The notes: generated from the letters alone by a model not told the origin. 42,815 nt of DNA from Candidatus Liptonbacteria bacterium (GCA_016194445.1 JACQBP010000027.1:1-42815), one strand, 5' to 3'. Shown: positions 1 to 8,261, counted from the first letter of the stretch. Program-made: numbers and translations.

Positions 1-558
1 AGGAGGTCGAACCGAAGAAAAACTTTCGATTATTTCTCGCAGTAACCCGAGGATTTTTTGCTCATCAATATAACCAACCAAAATTTTGAGCAAAACTTCG
101 TGATCGATATTTTCAAAAAACTTTCTGATATCGCATTTCAGAATCCAAACTGTGCGAGTATGGTTTCGGCTAACCTTGTAAGCCAAGGCTCGAAAACGGT
201 TGATCGCCGTGTGTGTCCCTTTATTTAAGCGACAGGAGAAAGAATCCGCGGTGAATAACCTGTCAAAAAAAGGATAAAGTTTTCGGTAAATTGCGTGATG
301 AAGCAAACGATCATGGACAGAAGCTTTATGAATATTTCTTGGCTTCGGATCAGAGATGTTGAAGGCTACGTAACCGCCATGGGCGTAAGAGAAGTTTACA
401 AGCGCCCTATGAAGCGTTAGGATGTTATCCATTAACCTTAGCCCAAATTCCTGAATGTCGCGCTTACCGCGTTTCCCGCGCAAAAATTCCCGCCAGGCCA
501 GAAGCAAGTTATCAACCGATATAATCTCTTCATAAATCAGCCCAAACTTTCTTTTCAT
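1..558 (-). CDS. Reverse transcriptase of DGR cassette 1 (N-terminal part; runs off the left window edge)
   Basis: Open minus frame from ATG at 558 to position 1, 186 codons with no stop, absent from the ORF track: MKRKFGLIYEEIISVDNLLLAWREFLRGKRGKRDIQEFG...SDPKPRNIHKASVHDRLLHHAIYRKLYPFFDRLFTADSFSCRLNKGTHTAINRF...VWILKCDIRKFFENIDHEVLLKIL. This matches the N-terminal and palm-1 regions of group II/DGR-type RTs. The YxDD box would lie outside the window. Confidence 0.9.
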   Translation of the reverse strand, partial: MKRKFGLIYEEIISVDNLLLAWREFLRGKRGKRDIQEFGLRLMDNILTLHRALVNFSYAHGGYVAFNISDPKPRNIHKASVHDRLLHHAIYRKLYPFFDRLFTADSFSCRLNKGTHTAINRFRALAYKVSRNHTRTVWILKCDIRKFFENIDHEVLLKILVGYIDEQKILGLLREIIESFSSVRPP

Positions 559-593
559 AAAAAGATGACCTTGAGCCCCCCCCGCACTCTCGT

Positions 594-926
594 TTGACCA
601 TTATCCAAAGATTAATCTCGAGCTACAAGCTCTGGCAGGATTTCCTACGCCACTTTCCGAAGACTTCCAGATACACGCTTGGCGAAAAAATCGATCGCCT
701 CTTTATTGAAATTCTTGAGCTCACCCTGGAAGCGAGTTACTTACCAAGAAACAGGAAAGCTCCGTCAATCGAGAAAGCTGTCATCAAGTTAGGATCCTTA
801 AAATTCTTCTTGCAAGTTGCTTGGGAAATTAAGGCTCTCAAAACCAGTCAGTATGCCTTAGTTTCCGAAAAAATCGATGAAATTGGCAGGATGCTAGGCG
901 GATGGTTAAAACAAATATTAAGCTAA
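594..926 (+). CDS. avd: DGR accessory variability determinant, Avd-like four-helix bundle
   Basis: 110 aa with Avd-type signatures (FPKTSRYTLGEKIDRLFIEILELTLEASY...SEKIDEIGRMLGGWLK). TTG start; lies between the RT and the TR but on the opposite strand. Confidence 0.87.
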   Translation: MTIIQRLISSYKLWQDFLRHFPKTSRYTLGEKIDRLFIEILELTLEASYLPRNRKAPSIEKAVIKLGSLKFFLQVAWEIKALKTSQYALVSEKIDEIGRMLGGWLKQILS

Positions 927-932
927 AGCAAA

Positions 933-952
933 ACCCCGCAGAAATGCGGGGT
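933..952 (-). terminator. Hairpin just 3' of TR1 (terminator-like for the TR transcript)
   Basis: ACCCCGCA-GAAA-TGCGGGGT, perfect 8-bp stem. On the minus strand it is followed by TTTTGC. Confidence 0.6.
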
Positions 953-968
953 AAAGCAAAGCCAATTT

Positions 969-1106
969 CTGACGGCGGCAAAACGATAGAAGCCGCCCCA
1001 CCCGTCGTCAACCCAGCGCAAACGCAGGTCACGCTCCGCATCATTCCGATTGAGGTAAGGAACGTTCCAGTTGCCGTTCGAGTTCTGCCAACGCGAACCA
1101 ATGTTT
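969..1106 (-). other. DGR template repeat TR1
   Basis: Aligns without gaps to 1511-1648 (offset 542). Over 969-1101 there are 15 mismatches, 13 at T on + (A in coding orientation). Minus-strand reading is Asn-rich: IGSRWQNSNGNWNVPYLNRNDAERDLRLRWVDDGWGGFYRFAAV. Confidence 0.92.
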
Positions 1107-1136
1107 AGAATGTCATCTACGCCACTGTTCCTCGAA

Positions 1137-1167
1137 AAAATCTTGGAACTGTATCTAATTTGGGATC
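1137..1167 (-). promoter_or_regulatory. Conserved block 5' of TR1
   Basis: aaaatcttggaactgtatctaatttgggatc matches 32916-32946 in cassette 2 at 27/31; 35 nt from the TR edge versus 36 nt in cassette 2. Confidence 0.6.
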
Positions 1168-1451
1168 TCATTCAGTAGATGATTCACCAGAATCACTCTG
1201 GGAGCTGACCTACTGGGCTAAATCCTCCAACATCCTAAACCAAGTAGCTTTGTTTTTGAAGAATCTGGTTGCGACACTGGAGCAAGAAATATCCGACCCC
1301 ACTCTGCGCTTTTCTTGACCTAAAAAATCCTAAATTAGGAAACCGATTCTAGAATTCGGCCGCTTGAAGCCGTGGCCGCAAGCTTACGAGCCTACTATCC
1401 GTTTAGTATTTTAAAATAATTCTCGGGTTTTTCAAAATTTAAAATAAGAAA

Positions 1452-1479
1452 GGGCCCAAGGACAAAAATCCCCGGGCCC
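1452..1479 (-). terminator. Terminator downstream of DGR target 1
   Basis: Minus strand GGGCCCGGGGA-TTTTTG-TCCTTGGGCCC followed by TTTCTTATTTT. Confidence 0.65.
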
Positions 1480-1503
1480 AAGTGATCAAGTGCCAAAGAG
1501 CCA

Positions 1504-2115
1504 CTACTTGCTGACGGCGGCAAAACGATAGATGCCGCCCCACCCGACGTCAACCCAGCGCAAACGCAGGGCACGCTCCGCATCATGCCGAGCGAGGGCA
1601 GGAACGAGCCAGCGGCCGTGCGAGTGCAGCCAACGCGAACCAAGCGCGACCACTGGAAATTCTCGCTGAAGATCGGGGTGCTTCTCGCCGAGCGCGAGCA
1701 GTTCCGGTAGTTCGGCGGGTCGAAGTCCGAGTTTGTCGAGCTCACAAAGGACGTCGTCGGTGGTCATATCTCGTTCAAAATGGACGAGCTGGACTCCGAC
1801 TTCGGCTGTGTCGTTTCGCTTCGACGGGAAGTGGTCTTGGGTAATATCACTGTTTACCCAATCGTACTTTCCAGCCGCGATTCCATCCGCCACGCTCCGG
1901 TCATAGTTGATCGAGAGGGTATAGGTGGGGAATTTCGGCTTGCTCGATTCCAAAATCATTTCCGCAAATCTTTCGATCAGCGGACTTTCCTCGGTAACCG
2001 CGGCGTGGAAATCCGCGTCGCTGATTCCCCGTTTCTGGCGGGCTTTTTCAAGCGCCGACCAGAAACCAGTGATCAAACCGGCGCCGCTCACCGTTGCGGG
2101 AACACTCTTTGCCAT
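1504..2115 (-). CDS. DGR target (variable) protein 1, C-type-lectin-like C-terminus
   Basis: Start MAKSVPATVSGAG at 2115 preceded by AAAGGAG; the tracked ORF start at 2139 is upstream. The C-terminus LGLRPAELPELLALGEKHPDLQREFPVVALGSRWLHSHGRWLVPALARHDAERALRLRWVDVGWGGIYRFAAVSK carries VR1 and looks like DGR variable proteins. Confidence 0.87.
   Translation of the reverse strand: MAKSVPATVSGAGLITGFWSALEKARQKRGISDADFHAAVTEESPLIERFAEMILESSKPKFPTYTLSINYDRSVADGIAAGKYDWVNSDITQDHFPSKRNDTAEVGVQLVHFERDMTTDDVLCELDKLGLRPAELPELLALGEKHPDLQREFPVVALGSRWLHSHGRWLVPALARHDAERALRLRWVDVGWGGIYRFAAVSK
1511..1648 (-). other. DGR variable repeat VR1
   Basis: See TR1. Lies at the 3' end of the target CDS; the stop codon is at 1504-1506. 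Confidence 0.92.
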
Positions 2116-2349
2116 TTCTTGCTCCTTTGTTTGGCTCACCCCTCATCCCGACCCCATGTCGAGACCCCAGGCAAACCTTCAATATACCAAAAGCATCTTA
2201 TCACACCCAATCCAATCCGTCAATAGCTTCATTTCTCCTTTATTTACGGGCTCTAACTTGCGTTTCCACCCTCTATCCCCTCACTCACTCCAATGTAAGG
2301 AAATTTCGCTTTCCGAAACCCCCATTTTTTACAAACTCACTGCCTTAGT

Positions 2350-2485
2350 GTAAATAAATTTTATTCTTGAAACCCCCGGAGTCAGCTTGGCATGGTCCCC
2401 GAGGTATCGAGGGGCAAGCTGACGAGGACAAGGGTAATTTATCGCTGGATAAATTACCCGGGTTGAAAGAATGAAATTTATTTAC
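2350..2485. repeat. Structured intergenic element S1 (three-stem fold, 136 bp)
   Basis: Outer arms GTAAATAAATTTTATTCTTGAAACCC / GGGTTGAAAGAATGAAATTTATTTAC; inner arms GTCAGCTTG/CAAGCTGAC; perfect hairpin GGGTAATTTATC-GCTG-GATAAATTACCC. Confidence 0.7.
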
Positions 2486-2487
2486 AA

Positions 2488-3069
2488 TCAAAACAACTTC
2501 GCCTGATCCGTCATCACTCTCACTTCCACCTGCGCTACCTCCCCCGTCTTTTTATCCGGAATCAAAAACCGCCCCTTCGTTCGGTAAATGTCGTAAAGTT
2601 CTTTGGTGAGTCGCACGTCCTCCAAACAATACTTTTTGAGCTCCTCAATCTTTCCTTCCTTATAAAGCTCAATTGCTTCCGCTCCACTTCCACTTTTAGC
2701 CGCTCCCAAATTCGCTTCCGCCAACCGGCTCAAACTGATTCGACTCCCCGTCGCCATTTCAATTTCTTCGAGCAAATCCACCCGCTCCATCTTCCATAAA
2801 TCCAAATCCCGCGTCGCCGCCTTCGCCTGAAAGTGAGCGTTCAAAACCGGCACGTCGTACCGATTACTGCTAAATCCTACGATTTTCTCCGCATCCCTAA
2901 AAATCTTTCCCAACTCCTCCATCTCGTCTTCCTCAAAACAAAAACACTTATTCTGCGAGTAAGAATAAACGCCTACGACCGAAATTTTGAGTGCGCCAAA
3001 ATTATTCCAACCCACTCCCTCGTCAGTGAAAAAATTTTTCGTCTCAATGTCGAATACCAAAGTATCCAC
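2488..3069 (-). CDS. 3'-5' exonuclease-like / RNase H-fold (DEDD) domain protein
   Basis: MDTLVFDIETKNFF... with later VGFSSNRYDVPVLNAHF and CLEDVRLTKELYDIY, the DEDD exonuclease pattern. Confidence 0.75.
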   Translation of the reverse strand: MDTLVFDIETKNFFTDEGVGWNNFGALKISVVGVYSYSQNKCFCFEEDEMEELGKIFRDAEKIVGFSSNRYDVPVLNAHFQAKAATRDLDLWKMERVDLLEEIEMATGSRISLSRLAEANLGAAKSGSGAEAIELYKEGKIEELKKYCLEDVRLTKELYDIYRTKGRFLIPDKKTGEVAQVEVRVMTDQAKLF

Positions 3070-3183
3070 AGTAAATAAGTGAAAAGTTAAAAGGTCAAAG
3101 TTAAAAATTGATGTTGCTTTATGTTTTCAAAAACATAAAGCTGACCAGAATTTTTAATTTTAATATTTTATTTTTAAATTGTT

Positions 3184-3666
3184 TCAGACGTGCCGGTCGG
3201 CAACGTTCGAAGCCGCATAACTCGAGGGCTTAGTCTTCGGCTCGAAATTATAAGCCCGAATCATCCCTACTACTTCTTGAATCATCACCTTGGTCTCACC
3301 GTTTTCGCCGATATCCGCGTGAATTTCAAAATCAAATTTAATCTCCGGCAGTTTCTTGAGTTCGGTAAGTACCTCCTGCGCTACCTCAAGCGACATGATT
3401 ACTTCCTTAATAATCCGGTCTCTTAAAGTATGAAACTTCCCAAGCTCTAACCGGCGCCAAAAATACCGTCCGCCGTTCCCCACTCGGTGTACCACGACCG
3501 CCGTCACAAAATCCGCCGCCGCGCCTCCGACCTGCTCCGAGTCGGTTCCGATCGTAATCTTGTATTGCCGCTTCGAATCCAGCTTCATAAAACCCACAAT
3601 TTCTCCCACAATCTGGCCAACCGTGAGCTTCAAACCGTAAGAACTGTTAAATAGTAACTGATCCAT
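3184..3666 (-). CDS. YkuK/DUF458-like ribonuclease H-like protein
   Basis: Start MDQLLFNSSYG at 3666 with AGGAG upstream; ITIGTDSEQVGGAAADFVTAVVVHRVGNGGRYFW... is YkuK-like. Confidence 0.65.
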   Translation of the reverse strand: MDQLLFNSSYGLKLTVGQIVGEIVGFMKLDSKRQYKITIGTDSEQVGGAAADFVTAVVVHRVGNGGRYFWRRLELGKFHTLRDRIIKEVIMSLEVAQEVLTELKKLPEIKFDFEIHADIGENGETKVMIQEVVGMIRAYNFEPKTKPSSYAASNVADRHV

Positions 3667-3709
3667 AAATGTTGCTCCTAAGTTAGCAGTTTGAAACAAA
3701 AACGTCAAA

Positions 3710-3839
3710 CCCAGCACCACAATGGCGATGATCCTTTCCTTTATTTTTTATCTTAAATTCCAGCTTAGACTCAAAGGTTGGTCGAATGAAACAACCGTGG
3801 ATCATGACAAACTCGATTTGTCGCCATTGTGGTGCTGGG
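3710..3839. mobile_element. MITE-like inverted-repeat element A (130 bp)
   Basis: Termini CCCAGCACCACAATGGCGA / TCGCCATTGTGGTGCTGGG (19/19), flanked by TCAAA at 3705-3709 and 3840-3844. Confidence 0.7.
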
Positions 3840-4000
3840 TCAAACCCGGTGGTGAAATTCGGACGAATTTCCAAGCTTTAGCTTTCCGAATTTCTACTAC
3901 CCGGGTCAACTGGTGAGTGATCGAATCGGAACCAATTCACCGACAAAACAAAAAAAGGGTCCCCAAGTTACGATTAAACTTGACGACCCTATGTCGCGGC

Positions 4001-4327
4001 TTACCGAGCCGCCGTAGCGCAGTGAGGACACGCCGCACCATTTTTAGAAACCCTCCTTCTCTCCATCACCCGATCAACTCCCCAAGACGAATGACGATCC
4101 ACCTTGCGCCGGGAAACAACCCGCACCGCCTTTCTGATCGATCCTTCTTCGTCTCCCAAGCACGCGGCAATCGCAACACTTTCCGGCGAACGACTCTCCC
4201 CTTCTTCCCTTATAAGAATCCGGAGTTCGTTCATCGCCACATCCACCGATCCAGTCTGCCACGCTCTCGACATGATCTGGTTTAGGAGAAACCGGAGTCT
4301 CTGATCGTTAATGGCTACACCACTCAC
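4001..4327 (-). CDS. Hypothetical protein
   Basis: Likely GTG start (VSGVAINDQRLRFLLNQIMSRAWQTG...) with GGAGG 8 nt upstream. Confidence 0.55.
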   Translation of the reverse strand: MSGVAINDQRLRFLLNQIMSRAWQTGSVDVAMNELRILIREEGESRSPESVAIAACLGDEEGSIRKAVRVVSRRKVDRHSSWGVDRVMERRRVSKNGAACPHCATAAR

Positions 4328-4506
4328 TTTCCTCACCTCCTTCCTCAATGAAAGGTTGTTGGAACTTCTACCCCCAACCTACCTCTCTTAATAACGACTG
4401 TCAACTCAAACCGTTACTGGTCTTTTATCAAACTTTTAATAAATCCAGCCTCTTTGCGAGATTTCAGAGCAGAGTATTTTCCAAAACTTTTACCGGTCAT
4501 AAGGAC

Positions 4507-5922
4507 TTACACGCAAAGGAGCTGGATAAATCCCAAAATTTCTGCTTTTTTAGCCTCAAAAATTTCCCGCGTATTGGCCTCCATCGTTACCCGAAGTAAC
4601 GGTTCGGTATTTGACGGCCGGACATTTAACCACCAATCGGGATATTCAACCGTGAGCCCATCCAATCGATCTTGCTTACCATCTTTATATTTTTCCGCCA
4701 CCGCTTCAATCACTTTATCGCTCGGCATTTCTTGAAGCGGGAAATTGACCTCATCGCCTTTGTAATATTTCTGAAACGGCCGCACCATTTCCGATAACGG
4801 TTCACCGGATTGCGAAATAAGTTCTAGTAAAATTAAAAACGCGATAAACCCCGAATCGGCGTAGCCGTTGTCGCGAAAAGCGTAGTGAGAAGAAAGTTCT
4901 CCGCTTACAATCGCGTTCGTTTCCCTCATCGCTTTGGTTATATTCGCGTAACCTACTGGGGCTCTAATCGGTCGGCCACCCCACATCATCACCTGTTCCC
5001 TAACCATTTTCGAACAAATCACGTTATAAACCACCGCCGCCCCTGGTTCCCGCTCTAACATAAGCTTAGCCAACAAAAGCAACGTTATATCCGCTCGAAT
5101 GAAATTTCCCTTCTCATCCACAAAAAATAACCGATCGGTGTCGCCATCAAAAATTACCCCGAAATCCGCCCCTGTCTCTAATACCTTGTCTCTAATCACT
5201 ATCTGACTCTCCGGCATCAAAGGATTAGAAGGGTGATTGGGAAAATTTCCATCCAATTCAAAAAAAAGCGGGATTACTTTGATCGGCAATCTCGGCGCCA
5301 AAAGTGGCACCACTTTCCCAGCTAAACCGTTTCCAGCATCCACCACTACTTTGAGTGGTTTTACTTTCGAAACCTCTACAAAAGAAAAAAGGTGGTCTAA
5401 AAAAGCCGGCCAGAGATCGTAGGGAACGACACTTCCTGGCGATTCTGGAATATTAAAAGGTTGCTGAACTAATCGAGCGGCATCTCCTCCCCAAACCCAT
5501 TCCATTCTGAACCCCGTGCTAAACTTCGACTCTTTTAAGCCTTGAGGCTGTCGAAGTTTTAGTACCGGGGCGCGCTTAGCAATCTTCATCCCGTTGTATT
5601 CCTTCGGATTATGCGAAGCGGTAATCATGATCGCCCCCGCGTAATTCAGTTTATGGACCGCAAAATAAACCCCGTCGACTGGCACTAGTCCCAAATCGTG
5701 AACGTCCGTGCCCACTCCAATCAGCCCTTTAACCAAGCCGAGGAAAAGCTCCTCGCTTCCAATCCGCATATCCCTGCCTACCGCCACGGGTCCTTTCCCA
5801 AACATCGTCCCCAAAGCCTTCCCAATCACCTCCGCCACCTCACCGTTAATTTCGGTAGGATAAATTCCCCGTACATCGTAGGTTTTGAAAATTGATTGAT
5901 TAATCTTGGGAGCATCCATCAT
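4507..5922 (-). CDS. Phosphomannomutase/phosphoglucomutase
   Basis: FKTYDVRGIYPTEIN, AIMITASHNPKEYNGMKI, GVIFDGDTDRLFFVDE, WLNVRPSNTEPLLRV: alpha-D-phosphohexomutase signatures. Confidence 0.92.
   Translation of the reverse strand: MMDAPKINQSIFKTYDVRGIYPTEINGEVAEVIGKALGTMFGKGPVAVGRDMRIGSEELFLGLVKGLIGVGTDVHDLGLVPVDGVYFAVHKLNYAGAIMITASHNPKEYNGMKIAKRAPVLKLRQPQGLKESKFSTGFRMEWVWGGDAARLVQQPFNIPESPGSVVPYDLWPAFLDHLFSFVEVSKVKPLKVVVDAGNGLAGKVVPLLAPRLPIKVIPLFFELDGNFPNHPSNPLMPESQIVIRDKVLETGADFGVIFDGDTDRLFFVDEKGNFIRADITLLLLAKLMLEREPGAAVVYNVICSKMVREQVMMWGGRPIRAPVGYANITKAMRETNAIVSGELSSHYAFRDNGYADSGFIAFLILLELISQSGEPLSEMVRPFQKYYKGDEVNFPLQEMPSDKVIEAVAEKYKDGKQDRLDGLTVEYPDWWLNVRPSNTEPLLRVTMEANTREIFEAKKAEILGFIQLLCV
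5512..5570. mobile_element. Short inverted-repeat element H inside the phosphomutase CDS
   Basis: CCCCGTGCTAAACTTCGAC ... GTCGAAGTTTTAGTACCGGGG; translated in frame as PVLKLRQPQGLKESKFSTG directly after NGMKIAKRA. Confidence 0.6.
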
Positions 5923-5944
5923 CCTAATCTTAAGCCATTACTTG

Positions 5945-6067
5945 CCCAGCACCACAACTTCGATTTTCTTATGTTTTTTGCTTTTCCAATGTGCATCCAA
6001 ACGAGATAAACTAAGTATACCTCGGTGAAAATTTCAATCAACCGACCTTCGAAGTTGTGGTGCTGGG
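5945..6067. mobile_element. MITE-like inverted-repeat element B (123 bp)
   Basis: CCCAGCACCACAACTTCGA / TCGAAGTTGTGGTGCTGGG, perfect 19-bp inverted repeat; no clear target duplication. Confidence 0.65.
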
Positions 6068-6135
6068 TTTGTTTTTTTCCAATAAATAGAAGAAAATTAT
6101 CTTATTGAGTCCATTCACTTTCGTAAAAATTTAGT

Positions 6136-8259
6136 ATGGCCAAAAAGAATAAAAAACGTCGCGACGAAGAAGAGGATGAAGGTGGTTGGTTAAAATCGGC
6201 TACCAAGCGCTCCATCTGGGGCATCGCTTTAATCGGCCTCGGCTTGATTTTAGTGCTCGCCAGGGGCCATAAGGCTGGGCCAGTGGGAGAACTTATTTTC
6301 AAACTTTTAAATACCCTACTCGGCTGGGGCTATCTCATTCTACCCGCGAGTATAATTTTAGCCGGCGGCGCTATGATCCTAACGAGTAAAAAGCGTCCCT
6401 CCTGGTTAGTCTTTTCCGGCGCCGCTCTCCTGCTTCTCTCCTCCCTCGGCCTCATCCAAATTTTCGCGCCCGAGAAAGGCGGTTGGTTAGGCTTTGCCCT
6501 AGGTTCCTTAAAAACTCCTTTCGGCCAAATCGCCGCCACCGTGATTAACTTAAGCTTCCTAATTATCTCCGTCCTTATCACCTTAAACATCGCCATCAAA
6601 ATCACCCTGCCTAAACGCAAGGAAAAAATCACCGCCGTCGAACCGACCTCCGAAGAAGAGCCCGAAGAAGCCGAAGCGGAAGAAGAAAGTGAGGAAGCGG
6701 AGGAAACCCAAGAAAAAACTCAAAAAGAAGAAAGTAGTCTTAAAAAAGGTATCACCGCTCTTTTCTCGACGCCCCCCAAAGCCAAAAAAATAACGCCTCG
6801 AAAAATCAAGGACTACATCTCTCCCCCGCTCGATCTTCTAAAATCTTCTTCGGAAAAACCCACGACCGGCGACCTCCGCGCTAACGCGAACATCATCAAA
6901 CGCACTCTTGAATCCTTTGGTATCCCCGTCGATATGGGCGAAATCAATATCGGCCCCAAAGTCACCCGCTACACCCTAAAACCCGCCGAAGGTGTTAAGC
7001 TCTCGCGCATCACCGCTTTAAGCCAAGATCTCGCCCTCGCCCTCGCCACCCACCCTATAAGAATCGAAGCTCCCATTCCAGGGAAGTCCCTGGTCGGTAT
7101 TGAAGTGCCCAACAAAGCCGCCGCCTTGGTCCGCTTGGGCAGTTTAATCGGGTATCAAGATTTCCAAACCGCCGGGCCTCTGGGTTTTGCCTTGGGGCGA
7201 AATGTGAGTGGCGAACCGATTTTTGCGTCTATCGACAAAATGCCCCACCTCCTCGTAGCTGGCGCGACCGGCTCTGGCAAGTCCATCATGATTCACTCGA
7301 TTCTTATCTCTCTCCTCTACAAAAACTCGCCCTCCACTTTAAAAATGATCTTGATTGATCCGAAGCGCGTCGAACTCTCCGTCTACGACGGCCTTCCTCA
7401 CTTGGCCACCCCCGTCATCACTCAAAACAAAAAAGCCATCAACGCTCTCCGTTGGGCCATCAGCGAGATGGATCGCCGCTACGATCTTCTCCTTAAGGCC
7501 TCAAAGCGCGACATCAAAAGCTACAACGAAACCAATCCCGAAGAACCGATCCCTTATCTTTTAATCGTCGTCGATGAACTCGCCGACTTAATGACCTCTT
7601 ATGGCCGAGAATTGGAAGGTTCGATTGTGCGCTTAGCGCAGATGGCCCGCGCGACCGGCATCCATTTAATTCTCTCCACCCAAAGACCGTCCGTTGAAAT
7701 CATCACTGGATTAATCAAAGCCAATATTACGAGCCGCATCGCTCTTCAGGTCGCGAGCCAAATCGACTCCCGCACCATCCTCGACACCTCCGGCGCCGAA
7801 AAACTTTTAGGCGGCGGCGACCTCCTTTTTATCTCCTCCGAACTTTCTAAACCCAAACGTATCCAAGGCGCCTACTTAACCGAAGAAGAAGTTAACAAAG
7901 TCGTCGACTTCATTAAAGAAAATAACGAATTTGAAGCCAGCGAAGAGGAAGAAATCGATCTCGAAAATGGATCCAATGGCAACGGTAAACAGGATGTCCT
8001 CGAAGGCTTTGGGGGCGAATCCGAAACCGACGACGAGCTTTACCTCGAAGCCGTCCAAGTGGTGAGCGAAGCGGAGAAGGCTTCGGCTTCCCTCCTCCAA
8101 CGCCGCCTGAAAGTCGGCTACGCCCGCGCCGCTCGTTTGCTTGATTTGATGGAAGAAAACGGTTTAATTGGTCCCGGCGACGGCGCCAAACCCCGCGAAG
8201 TTTTCTCGGACAAAATCGGCGCCGACTTCCCGTCTAAATTTAACGAAGACCAACTTTAA
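6136..8259 (+). CDS. ftsK: DNA translocase FtsK/SpoIIIE
   Basis: N-terminal TM region; HLLVAGATGSGKSIMIHSILISLLYKNSP Walker A; LIVVDELADLM; C-terminal gamma-like domain RRLKVGYARAARLLDLMEENGLIGP. Confidence 0.95.
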   Translation: MAKKNKKRRDEEEDEGGWLKSATKRSIWGIALIGLGLILVLARGHKAGPVGELIFKLLNTLLGWGYLILPASIILAGGAMILTSKKRPSWLVFSGAALLLLSSLGLIQIFAPEKGGWLGFALGSLKTPFGQIAATVINLSFLIISVLITLNIAIKITLPKRKEKITAVEPTSEEEPEEAEAEEESEEAEETQEKTQKEESSLKKGITALFSTPPKAKKITPRKIKDYISPPLDLLKSSSEKPTTGDLRANANIIKRTLESFGIPVDMGEINIGPKVTRYTLKPAEGVKLSRITALSQDLALALATHPIRIEAPIPGKSLVGIEVPNKAAALVRLGSLIGYQDFQTAGPLGFALGRNVSGEPIFASIDKMPHLLVAGATGSGKSIMIHSILISLLYKNSPSTLKMILIDPKRVELSVYDGLPHLATPVITQNKKAINALRWAISEMDRRYDLLLKASKRDIKSYNETNPEEPIPYLLIVVDELADLMTSYGRELEGSIVRLAQMARATGIHLILSTQRPSVEIITGLIKANITSRIALQVASQIDSRTILDTSGAEKLLGGGDLLFISSELSKPKRIQGAYLTEEEVNKVVDFIKENNEFEASEEEEIDLENGSNGNGKQDVLEGFGGESETDDELYLEAVQVVSEAEKASASLLQRRLKVGYARAARLLDLMEENGLIGPGDGAKPREVFSDKIGADFPSKFNEDQL

Positions 8260-8261
8260 TT

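Noticed and set aside
923-1171. Minus-strand ORF spanning TR1 (and 32663-32971 spanning TR2)
   Set aside because: Coding appearance comes from similarity of TR to the target VR; no RBS and no independent conservation beyond the 5' block. Treated as non-coding TR RNA.
1780-2226. Plus-strand ORFs over DGR target 1 (also 33209-33915 over target 2)
   Set aside because: Antisense to well-supported target genes; low-complexity translation and no family resemblance.
3683-3916. Short ORFs 3683-3874 (-) and 3722-3916 (+)
   Set aside because: Lie inside or across IR element A; the frame is created by the inverted repeat, with no RBS.
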